32,025 nt of DNA from Desulfobacteraceae bacterium (GTDB lineage: Bacteria > Desulfobacterota > DSM-4660 > Desulfatiglandales > Desulfatiglandaceae), in NCBI GenBank assembly GCA_016783065.1, contig JADHXI010000019.1, positions 1 to 32,025 of the forward strand, read 5' to 3'. The notes under the pieces are model-generated. The model had not been told where the DNA came from. It worked only from the letters and a program-made list of their open reading frames with translations, and searched no databases. The first letter of the stretch is position 1. Each line of letters begins with the position of its first letter. This document shows positions 1 through 6,026 of this stretch, piece after piece. The position numbers and the translations under genes were made by a program.

Positions 1-677
1 AATCCCACCCCAAATGTCTCGCCAAATCCCTTCAGGATGGCATCTTTGACCAGTTTCATCGGGGGAACCTCCCCCAGTTCCCATTTCAGGCAGGTCATCC
101 GCTCTTTGAGGGAATAGATTTCTTTGTCTTTCAGCTTTTCCGTCGGGACCCGAAGCGCACGGAGCATTGTCTGGATATCCAGGTCTATCAACAAGGTACC
201 CTGAAACAGGAAGGCCTCGTGAACCTCGGTGCCGCCTGTCCCGGAGATTTTTCGCCCCTTTACCTCGATATCATTTACCGGTCTGAAAGACGCTTCTATG
301 CCAAGGGACCGGAGGCCGGCGATGGCGGCGTCACACAATGTGCGATAGAGCCCCAGGATATCCCGTGAGGCAACATCTTTTCCCGCAATGAGTTCCCAGC
401 CCAGGGTATCCTCTCCAAAATAGATCGTCCCCCCTCCGGTTATACGGCGATTGATATGGATCCGCTTCCGGGCGCAATAGTCCTCCCGAATCTCCTGCTC
501 TACGCTTTGATGGAAACCCACGAGACAACAGTGGGGCTGAAACTGCAGGAAACGAAAGGTGTTGGAGACAACCCCCTTTGCGCGTGCCTCGAGGATCGTC
601 TCATCCAGACACATGTTTTCCGCGGCAGTTCTCTTACCCGTATCCAGCAAGCGCCAGTTCTGCACACCGTTACGCAT
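1..677 (-). CDS. Lipoate-protein ligase A-like protein, 3' end cut by window edge
   Basis: This gene is absent from the ORF track because it runs off the left edge; I translated it by hand. It begins MRNGVQNWRLLDTG, a typical LplA start, and about 225 codons are visible. The biotin/lipoate ligase core shows RRITGGGTIYF (substrate loop) and NDIEVKGRKISGTGG, whose Lys after Arg matches the catalytic lysine of LplA. The family activates lipoate or octanoate as an acyl-AMP and attaches it to a carrier lysine. Its ATG overlaps the stop of the upstream radical SAM gene by one base (TAATG), so the two are translationally coupled. It is the second ligase of this operon; the other is at 3046-4107. Inference: it loads one of the two GcvH-like carriers of the cluster. 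Whether it has the C-terminal accessory domain cannot be seen. Confidence 0.9.
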   Translation of the reverse strand, partial: MRNGVQNWRLLDTGKRTAAENMCLDETILEARAKGVVSNTFRFLQFQPHCCLVGFHQSVEQEIREDYCARKRIHINRRITGGGTIYFGEDTLGWELIAGKDVASRDILGLYRTLCDAAIAGLRSLGIEASFRPVNDIEVKGRKISGTGGTEVHEAFLFQGTLLIDLDIQTMLRALRVPTEKLKDKEIYSLKERMTCLKWELGEVPPMKLVKDAILKGFGETFGVG

Positions 678-1714
678 TATGAAATGGCTATCCCAATCTG
701 ATTCTCGATTATTTTTGTGTCTTCCGGACCTGGCGGGAATGGATAATTCCGGAGGAGGCCATTCATGGCCTGGGCGGGGGTCTCATTGGCATAGGGTCGG
801 TTGCAGCCGGAACAACCGGTGGTCATAAAGACTGTGCCTTTTTGTATAATGCTCTGTATCCTGTCACCGGGCAACCCAAAAGCCACCAATCTGCCGGCTT
901 CAAAACGCATCCTTTCAAACCGCGCCTCTTCCTTGTCTATAAGATACCTGGCCAGCTGAACCCTTCGATATTGATCCATGGGAGGCTGTGACCGATTTTC
1001 CATTGCCGAGCCCTTTTCCGGGAAAAAAGAAAACAGATGCACCCGTGCTCCCATATCGTAACACTCCTGGATAAAACCGATAGCCTCTTCCTCGGTCTCG
1101 CCCAGCCCGATGATCAGATGCACCCCTACCCCTTTACGCCCATTTCCAAAAACCGCAACGGCCTCTCTGACCCCGCTTATATAGCGAGCCCATTTATGGG
1201 GGCCCTTGACTCCCCGACCACGCAGTTTTTCAAAGAGCTCCGGTGTTGCTGCATCAACGGCAACCGTTGTATTCTCCGCCCCTGCGGCCTTAATCATTTC
1301 CAGATCGCTTTGTTTGAATAAACTGGGGGTGATCAGGGTAGAAACCTTAAGCCCTGTGCCCGCCTTGACCGCCTCCACCATCTTCACAAGGTCTTTTGGG
1401 GCGCCGGGTGCGTTGAGGGCGGAAATGCACACTCGCTGAATAAAGGAATCGTTTTCAGCGGCCTTTCTGGTTGCTATAATAACTTCCTCAAGGGGATAGG
1501 ATGGCCACTCCACTCGAATGAGATTCTTGCAATCAGGGCCGCCTGATACCCCGGCGGCCTGGCCGCAATACTGGCAGTTGGCCCGGCAACCATCATCATA
1601 CTCCATAAGGAGGTTGATACACCCAAGCCGGGCGTTTCTATAAAATTTCCCGGGTTTTAGTCCGAGGGTCATTGCCGCTGCAATGCTCAATCTTGCTGTT
1701 TCAGGTGAAGCCAT
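677..1714 (-). CDS. Radical SAM protein, LipS1/LipS2-type lipoyl synthase candidate
   Basis: This is a 345-residue radical SAM enzyme. The SAM [4Fe-4S] motif is CRANCQYC (C43, C47, C50; Cx3Cx2C), and a second Cys pair lies near the C-terminus in TTGCSGCNRPYAN (about C301/C304). That layout resembles the biotin-synthase-like LipS1/LipS2 proteins, which insert sulfur into protein-bound octanoyl groups in sHdr-linked and archaeal lipoate assembly. The track start (1810) overlaps the upstream carrier gene by about 95 bases. I prefer ATG 1714, one base after that gene's stop. Position between a lipoyl carrier and a lipoate ligase supports the role. Known LipS pathways use two such proteins; only one is visible, so a partner may lie beyond the left edge. 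A different radical SAM sulfur-insertion role cannot be excluded. Confidence 0.72.
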   Translation of the reverse strand: MASPETARLSIAAAMTLGLKPGKFYRNARLGCINLLMEYDDGCRANCQYCGQAAGVSGGPDCKNLIRVEWPSYPLEEVIIATRKAAENDSFIQRVCISALNAPGAPKDLVKMVEAVKAGTGLKVSTLITPSLFKQSDLEMIKAAGAENTTVAVDAATPELFEKLRGRGVKGPHKWARYISGVREAVAVFGNGRKGVGVHLIIGLGETEEEAIGFIQECYDMGARVHLFSFFPEKGSAMENRSQPPMDQYRRVQLARYLIDKEEARFERMRFEAGRLVAFGLPGDRIQSIIQKGTVFMTTGCSGCNRPYANETPAQAMNGLLRNYPFPPGPEDTKIIENQIGIAIS

Positions 1715-1715
1715 G

Positions 1716-2123
1716 TTATTGCTCTTCGCAGGTTTTGATATAATCAAGATACTCCACAGGAGACATGAGCCCGTGTGATCCGGTTCCACTTTGTATCCCA
1801 ACCCTGACAAACCACCCCTGTGTAAATGGGGCCTTGTTGACCAGCTCAGGATTCTTGATTACTTCATTATTTACCGCCATTACCTGCCCATCTATGGGTG
1901 AATATAACCTGTCCACCCACTTGCTGGTCTCAATGGTACCAAAATCCTGATCCACCTCCATGGCGGCTCCCTTCGGCGGCAGTTCCACATAATTCACATC
2001 GCCGGCACTTTTTTGGATGTAATCGGTCCATCCAAGGGTACAAAGTCCATCTCTTATCTTTACCCACAAATGTTTGCGCGTATAATTCAAGTCCTCGGGA
2101 ATATTCACGTCTTCAAATTGCAT
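1716..2123 (-). CDS. GcvH-like lipoyl carrier protein (second LbpA-type copy)
   Basis: This is a 135-residue GcvH-fold protein. The segment TIETSKWVDRLYSPIDG matches the lipoylation hairpin, with K68 as the candidate modified lysine. GcvH serves glycine cleavage, but no gcvT or gcvP genes are here. The neighbours are LipS-like, lipoate ligase and Dsr/Tus proteins, so it is better read as a lipoate-binding protein (LbpA) of sulfur metabolism. The track starts at 2150 (MWIGEKLQL). I prefer the internal ATG at 2123 (MQFEDVNIPEDL) because it lines up with the family N-terminus and has AGGGGAG upstream, though the spacing is long; a TTG three bases earlier is also possible. It has little sequence in common with the other carrier (5200-5646) outside the lipoyl loop, so the two probably have different partners. 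Confidence 0.82.
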   Translation of the reverse strand: MQFEDVNIPEDLNYTRKHLWVKIRDGLCTLGWTDYIQKSAGDVNYVELPPKGAAMEVDQDFGTIETSKWVDRLYSPIDGQVMAVNNEVIKNPELVNKAPFTQGWFVRVGIQSGTGSHGLMSPVEYLDYIKTCEEQ

Positions 2124-2200
2124 CAATTGTAATTTCTCCCCTATCCACATCAGTTGCTCAGATCATGATTGGCTAAAGAAAATCCGCCATGATCCCGTTC

Positions 2201-2374
2201 CTACCACCAGCATACGACCTTATCGTTTTCAAACACCAACTTCACCAGTTCGTCGTAATCCACGTTTCCCTGATACATTTCAAATTCTTTGACTTCATTG
2301 CCCTCAGATGAGGGTTGTATGAGCCCTTTTATGATCTCATCGGGCTCTGACTTGAGCACGTGTAAAATCTTCAT
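2201..2374 (-). CDS. Small DsrH/TusB-like protein
   Basis: This is a 57-residue protein beginning MKILHVLKSEPDE. The track start is a TTG at 2389; ATG 2374 is better because GGAGGT lies just upstream of it. The C-terminal stretch YDELVKLVFENDKVVCWW resembles the end of the DsrH-like protein at 4137-4397 (YDKLVDLVFENKVANFV) and the usual DsrH/TusB ending. It is shorter than typical DsrH proteins, which have about 95 residues. DsrH/TusB is the smallest subunit of the DsrE2F2H2 sulfur-transfer hexamer. It follows two DsrE-fold genes directly, so together they mimic an E-F-H trio. The start lies 12 bases after the stop of the upstream gene. The family call is tentative because of the length. Confidence 0.6.
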   Translation of the reverse strand: MKILHVLKSEPDEIIKGLIQPSSEGNEVKEFEMYQGNVDYDELVKLVFENDKVVCWW

Positions 2375-2385
2375 ATTGACCTCCA

Positions 2386-2691
2386 TCAAAACGGAACAAT
2401 CACATCATATTCACATAGTTTCTTTGCCATATCATCCAAGGATACATACTCGAAAAAGCCCCATTTGTCCACATTCGCTTGGGTATCTGTAAAATGCTGG
2501 CATTCCAGCTCGTCCTTGAGAAACTCAAGGTTTTCTTTGTAACCTTCAACCCTGTCTTCAGGCATGTTTACCTCTCCGATGACAAACAAGTCCGCCTCTA
2601 CCATCTCAAGACCCAGGCCCAGGCCGGACCGTAGTCCTTCCCACTGATTTTCCGCGTCTCGGATTACTATTGCCACTTTGTTTGGTTCCAT
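2386..2691 (-). CDS. DsrE-fold-like small protein
   Basis: This is a protein of about 101 residues, starting MEPNKVAIVIRDAENQWEGLR. The track starts further upstream (2778), overlapping the previous gene, but a GGGAGG ribosome site sits just before ATG 2691, which lies 13 bases after the upstream stop. The beginning has the beta-strand then glycine-rich helix pattern of DsrE/DsrF proteins (KVAIVIRD, then GLRSGLGLGLEM). The middle contains a single Cys near ELECQHF and the end another (KKLCEYD). It sits between a DsrE-like and a DsrH-like gene, the slot normally held by DsrF/TusC. I do not recognise a closer family, and the sulfurtransferase role is inferred from context. Confidence 0.6.
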   Translation of the reverse strand: MEPNKVAIVIRDAENQWEGLRSGLGLGLEMVEADLFVIGEVNMPEDRVEGYKENLEFLKDELECQHFTDTQANVDKWGFFEYVSLDDMAKKLCEYDVIVPF

Positions 2692-2704
2692 CTTCCTCCT
2701 CCCT

Positions 2705-3028
2705 CTACAGGACCAAGTAACGGTCACATTTTCCAATAAGTGAAACGTGTCTGGACTGGGTGGCCAAACCCTTTTCACCCATCCCTGCCGGGATGGGCTT
2801 GCCTTTCAGTCCCAACTCTTCCCACCGCACATTGCAGAGTGTCATCTCTTCGGGACCCAAATCCGCAAGCTCCTGGTATTTTGGGTCCTGTGACATCAAT
2901 ACCCCGTCGTGAGTAAGGAAAATGACAAGTTCCTTTCCTGCCTTCTTTGCGGCCTTAACAACCCCGATGACATGATCAAGGTGCTTGTTGGTAGCGACAA
3001 AGATGCCCAGTTTTTCCTTTTCTGCCAT
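2705..3028 (-). CDS. DsrE-family sulfur-relay protein
   Basis: This 107-residue protein has the start of a DsrE/DsrF fold: LGIFVATNKHLDHVIGVVKAAKKAG, then a strand and loop VIFLTHDGV. C65 in MTLCNVRWEEL sits in the region where DsrE-like proteins carry their persulfide cysteine; C101 is near the C-terminus. DsrE-like proteins carry sulfane sulfur between TusA, DsrEFH and downstream acceptors in the cytoplasm. It starts 17 bases after the lipoate ligase gene with a GGGGGA ribosome site, and it heads the second small-protein trio of the operon. It is clearly different from the canonical DsrE at 4801-5154, so the trio looks like a diverged relay, not a recent copy. Confidence 0.75.
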   Translation of the reverse strand: MAEKEKLGIFVATNKHLDHVIGVVKAAKKAGKELVIFLTHDGVLMSQDPKYQELADLGPEEMTLCNVRWEELGLKGKPIPAGMGEKGLATQSRHVSLIGKCDRYLVL

Positions 3029-3045
3029 AAAAAATATCCCCCTTT

Positions 3046-4107
3046 TCAGTTCTTTTCTCCCATGATCGCCCGTACCATATCATCCGGCGTGATCACCGCA
3101 GATTGCAGGTCGTTTGATGCATAGAAGGATTTAATGGTTCTTAGCAATGAACCGGCTTCAACCGGTTGTCCCATAAGATGATCTTCCAGGCCTTTGAGAT
3201 CGATTTGTGAGTGAAATGCGAACTCACAGGATATGACGATGTCATCGATGGTATCATTTTTCAATCGAAGGAGGACCCTTATTGGACCTCCGGCTGATCT
3301 GTACTTTGATTCCATTACCCTTACATCGGTTGTTATCTTGATCCAGCCGTTTATCTTTCCACCTTCTTCATGGAGCCACCCAGGGTCGGTGAACCGGCCG
3401 TCCAGCTCCGCCACCATCCGGCGCTCATCAGGCGTTAAGCTCCCCCTAAGTAAAGGGACCTCCAGCATCCTCTCAAATTCACTGATCAAAAGACCTTTCA
3501 CCGCTTCCCGCTCAGGAATATAGCCCAGTTCGGCTCGCAGTGAAGTCACATAGTTCTCCATGGCTTCGCAGACCTTGTTTCTAAAGGCTTCAGATGAGAC
3601 ACGAAGCACCCGGGACATCTCTCCATGATCAAAATCAAACATGATATTCCCCACCACGACCGATGCATCACCTATTCTTCCGGCCCCGGTACCACATATT
3701 TTTTTGTCGCCAATCTGGATGTCATTGGCTGGGCGATATCGGGCATCCAACCCCATTTTGCGATAGGTATTGACTGCGGGCTGCAAGAACAGCTTATAGA
3801 GATTATCGACCTTCATGGGGACACTGCCACTGGGAAATATACATTGAAAAAACAGCTGTTCTTTATCCAGATAGACTGTGCCTCCTCCCACCTCCCTCCT
3901 CAGAAACGGAATTCGTTTTTGAGTACAGTATTCAGTGTCTATCTCCTTTTCCAGAACTTGATGATAACCAATGCAAACGTAAGGCTCTCTGGGATTCAGG
4001 ATGATAATGGTCCCCTGCGAGGCCTCAGTGGTGCAATGGGCCACAGCATGGTAAATGGTCTGTGACTGCAGATAAGACACATAACCCAGATCAAGCAATC
4101 TGACCAT
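3046..4107 (-). CDS. lplA: Lipoate-protein ligase with C-terminal domain
   Basis: This is a full-length lipoate ligase of 353 residues. The N-terminal catalytic domain shows LRREVGGGTVYL (substrate loop) and NDIQIGDKKICGTGAGR, where the second Lys of KKICG fits the catalytic position. The last 100 or so residues (GGKINGWIKITTDVRVMESKY onwards) resemble the LplA accessory domain involved in transfer. It activates lipoate with ATP and moves it to carrier lysines. The track start is a TTG at 4140 overlapping the upstream gene; I prefer ATG 4107 (MVRLLDLGYVSYL), preceded by GGTGGGG and matching family starts. It lies between the DsrEFH trio and the second relay trio, so it probably serves the GcvH-like carriers here and not a 2-oxoacid dehydrogenase, none of which is in the window. 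Confidence 0.88.
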   Translation of the reverse strand: MVRLLDLGYVSYLQSQTIYHAVAHCTTEASQGTIIILNPREPYVCIGYHQVLEKEIDTEYCTQKRIPFLRREVGGGTVYLDKEQLFFQCIFPSGSVPMKVDNLYKLFLQPAVNTYRKMGLDARYRPANDIQIGDKKICGTGAGRIGDASVVVGNIMFDFDHGEMSRVLRVSSEAFRNKVCEAMENYVTSLRAELGYIPEREAVKGLLISEFERMLEVPLLRGSLTPDERRMVAELDGRFTDPGWLHEEGGKINGWIKITTDVRVMESKYRSAGGPIRVLLRLKNDTIDDIVISCEFAFHSQIDLKGLEDHLMGQPVEAGSLLRTIKSFYASNDLQSAVITPDDMVRAIMGEKN

Positions 4108-4136
4108 CACCCCACCAGTCGATAGCCCTGAACATG

Positions 4137-4397
4137 TCAAACAAAATTCGCTACTTTGTTTTCAAAAACGAGGTCAACAAGCTTGTCATAACCGATAATG
4201 TCTGCCGTGTCCTTTAAGCGGTCCTCCATCCCACGCCTCTTAACGTCTTCGTCAATGGCGTATATTTTTTTGTCCTTAACCGCTTCGGTATCAAGGTAGA
4301 CACCGTCCTTGATCAAAACCACGATGGCATCGGGATCCATCTGGGCATATTGCAGTCCCATGGGTCCTATTATTTTGTCTCCGCATAGATAGAGCAT
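4137..4397 (-). CDS. dsrH: DsrH/TusB-like sulfur-relay subunit
   Basis: This 86-residue protein has the DsrH/TusB pattern: an acidic, helical middle (VYLDTEAVKDKKIYAIDEDVKRRGM) followed by IIGYDKLVDLVFENKVANFV, the characteristic end of the family. In DsrEFH (TusBCD) it is the gamma subunit of a cytoplasmic hexamer that passes persulfide sulfur from TusA onward. The only cysteine is C5, so the active-site Cys seen in some DsrH proteins is not at its usual place. It follows dsrF by 11 bases. Together with 4409-4759 and 4801-5154 it forms a complete E-F-H set in the usual order. Confidence 0.8.
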   Translation of the reverse strand: MLYLCGDKIIGPMGLQYAQMDPDAIVVLIKDGVYLDTEAVKDKKIYAIDEDVKRRGMEDRLKDTADIIGYDKLVDLVFENKVANFV

Positions 4398-4408
4398 GTG
4401 ATTACCTC

Positions 4409-4759
4409 CTAAAAATCCATACTGAAATCATTCTCTTGAAACAGCTCAAAGGCCCTTTCTTTTGAGATCACGGTGATATCGTCGGCCAACTCGGCTTCCG
4501 TTATCCCCCTCTCGTCCAGATCTTCTTTGACAGCGCAAAGCTCTGTCCCCATTCCCTTGTAGGATTCAAAATAGGCAAGGGCATCCGTCCTGTCCACATC
4601 CTTCAGACAATAAAAAACGCCATCCGATTGGAACAGAACCGTAGGGATATTCTCATCGATCCCGGCACTTACTCCAACTGCCGCCCGCAGGCCCTCTGTG
4701 TAGAACACGGTCCCAAAAGGCGCTCTGCAAATATTTATCAAGACTTTTTTCTCCGCCAT
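4409..4759 (-). CDS. dsrF: DsrF/TusC-like sulfur-relay subunit
   Basis: This is a 116-residue DsrF/TusC protein. It begins VLINICRAPFGTVFYTEGLRAAVG, the family's first strand and helix, followed by VLFQSDGVFYCLK. Cysteines are at C11, C51 and near C75. In the DsrE2F2H2 complex this subunit is mainly structural, while the persulfide-carrying Cys sits in DsrE. The start has a strong AAGGAGG ribosome site, and the gene is 41 bases downstream of dsrE. The call is secure at family level. Whether the complex works in an oxidative (Dsr/sHdr) or biosynthetic (tRNA thiolation, Tus) direction cannot be read from this gene alone; the Hdr-like and lipoate genes around it favour sulfur energy metabolism. 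Confidence 0.86.
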   Translation of the reverse strand: MAEKKVLINICRAPFGTVFYTEGLRAAVGVSAGIDENIPTVLFQSDGVFYCLKDVDRTDALAYFESYKGMGTELCAVKEDLDERGITEAELADDITVISKERAFELFQENDFSMDF

Positions 4760-4800
4760 TCAACATCCCTCCTTAAATCAGTTGAGTCTCTGAGACCCAC

Positions 4801-5154
4801 CTAGAGTGTAATAAACGTATCTGCATCACTGACCATGTCCGCAAGATCGGGTAATCCGCCAACGCGAACTCCGTCAATAAACTCCTTTCCTCCTTCCAGA
4901 CCTCTGGCGTTTACACAGATGCCACAGGCTATAATTTTGGCTCCCTTCTCCACCAGTTTTTTCATTCTCTCTACGGGAAGGGGCACATCCTCTGGAAATT
5001 TTTGATGTTTGATTGCGTTGTAGACCGAATCAATATACCAGAAGCCCTCAACCTCATGTCCCTTATCCAGGGCGGCCTCTGCCAGACGCGCAAAGATCTC
5101 ATAATTCTCCGTCTGCCAGGGACCTTCTGTTAACATAATAGCCATTCTCGCCAT
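4801..5154 (-). CDS. dsrE: DsrE/TusD-like sulfurtransferase subunit
   Basis: This 117-residue protein carries the family hallmark IIACGICVNARGL with C77 and C80; the conserved Cys in this ACxxCxxxRG segment is the persulfide carrier in DsrE/TusD. The N-terminus (MAIMLTEGPWQTENYEIFARLAEAALDKGHEV) is the typical Rossmann-like start. It receives sulfur from TusA (5668-5916, two genes upstream) and passes it on in the cytoplasm. GGAGGT lies about 8 bases before the ATG. The neighbours dsrF and dsrH follow at short distances. The presence of dsrEFH is associated with sulfur oxidation and disproportionation as well as tRNA modification; tRNA thiolation is less likely given the lipoate and Hdr context. 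Confidence 0.87.
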   Translation of the reverse strand: MARMAIMLTEGPWQTENYEIFARLAEAALDKGHEVEGFWYIDSVYNAIKHQKFPEDVPLPVERMKKLVEKGAKIIACGICVNARGLEGGKEFIDGVRVGGLPDLADMVSDADTFITL

Positions 5155-5199
5155 AACCCATTACCTCCGTTTCCAATTTTTGCTTCAGGAGCCCCAATT

Positions 5200-5646
5200 T
5201 TACTCGAATACCCCCTTGGCTTCATATTCTGCATATTCCGCCTCGAGCCACTTCTGAATATCCTCCCCCTCACTGAGCAGATCCTTGAGATCTTCCTCCA
5301 GATTGGATGCCTCAATAAACAGAAAAAATCCCTCGCCAAAGGGGTCAGTGTTTACCAATGTGGGGTCGTCGATTACCTTCTGATTGATCTCTGCAATATC
5401 ACCCCCGACAGGAGCCCTCAGGGGTCCGATATATTTGCCTGCCTCAATGGATCCAAAAGGCTTCGATTTCTTCACCTTTGCCCCTGCCGGCTTCAATTTT
5501 ACGTATTGGGTGTTGCCTCCGGTAGCCTGCACCCCAAAGGCATCCAGACCAACCTGAACCCGGTTGCCCTCTACTCTTGCCCATATGTGTTCTTTGGGGT
5601 CATAGTAGAGATCATCCGGCAAACTTATCCCTTTAAATTCTGCCAT
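5200..5646 (-). CDS. lbpA: Lipoate-binding GcvH-like protein (LbpA-type)
   Basis: This is a 148-residue GcvH-fold carrier. The lipoyl hairpin reads SIEAGKYIGPLRAPVGG, with K71 as the candidate lipoylated lysine. It has an acidic C-terminal tail (DIQKWLEAEYAEYEAKG) longer than that of glycine-cleavage H proteins. In sulfur oxidisers with the sHdr pathway, LbpA carries lipoate that shuttles sulfur intermediates and electrons to and from the Hdr-like complex; it is distinguished from GcvH mainly by context. Here it sits between tusA and dsrE and downstream of an Hdr-like membrane protein, with ligases and a LipS-like enzyme in the same operon. A GGGGAGG ribosome site precedes the ATG. No glycine-cleavage partner genes are visible. 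Confidence 0.86.
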   Translation of the reverse strand: MAEFKGISLPDDLYYDPKEHIWARVEGNRVQVGLDAFGVQATGGNTQYVKLKPAGAKVKKSKPFGSIEAGKYIGPLRAPVGGDIAEINQKVIDDPTLVNTDPFGEGFFLFIEASNLEEDLKDLLSEGEDIQKWLEAEYAEYEAKGVFE

Positions 5647-5667
5647 AGCTATTCACCCTCCCCGTCG

Positions 5668-5916
5668 CTAATCGGCCTTTTCAATAACAAATCGCCACTT
5701 GCCAGCATCCATCTCCGAGACCTGGAACGGATATTTCTTCTTTGTCAAAAAATTCGGGATGGACTCCTCCGCAGCGGGTTGATAGTCCACGATTACCTCC
5801 AAGACCTGTCCTTTCCCCAAAGGTTTCAGGGCATCCCTGGCCCCCATAACCGTATAAGGGCACGTCTTGCCACTCAGATCCGCAGTAGCATCGGGTTTGA
5901 CATCTTCTAGGCTCAT
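5668..5916 (-). CDS. tusA: TusA-family sulfur carrier
   Basis: This 82-residue TusA-like (SirA family) protein has DLSGKTCPYTVMGARDALKPL near the N-terminus. C19 is the persulfide-carrying cysteine, but the usual CPxP box is CPYT here, so the second proline is missing. TusA receives sulfur from a rhodanese or cysteine desulfurase and delivers it to DsrE-type proteins. It is placed between the Hdr-like membrane gene and the lipoate carrier. It starts at an ATG with AAAGGAGG about 8 bases upstream. A 110-base gap separates it from the Hdr-like gene; this holds a second strong GAAAGGAGG site without an obvious gene (see findings). The sulfur-carrier role is secure at family level, the exact partner is inferred. 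Confidence 0.88.
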   Translation of the reverse strand: MSLEDVKPDATADLSGKTCPYTVMGARDALKPLGKGQVLEVIVDYQPAAEESIPNFLTKKKYPFQVSEMDAGKWRFVIEKAD

Positions 5917-6026
5917 CTTCCAACACCTCCTTTAAAAAAAGAATTTTGAGTTAATGTTGTTTGACTAAATCTCCTTTGCGACGTGACGCGCTATTTTCAC
6001 CTCCTTTCTCAAACAAATGCCAGGCG

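Noticed and set aside
4107-4140. TTG start for the lipoate ligase overlapping dsrH
   Set aside because: The extra 11 residues do not fit the family N-terminus, and a better ATG with GGTGGGG lies at 4107.
1716-5646. Glycine-cleavage H proteins
   Set aside because: Both carriers have the lipoyl-lysine loop, but no gcvT, gcvP or lpd genes are near and the neighbours are sulfur-relay and lipoate-assembly genes.
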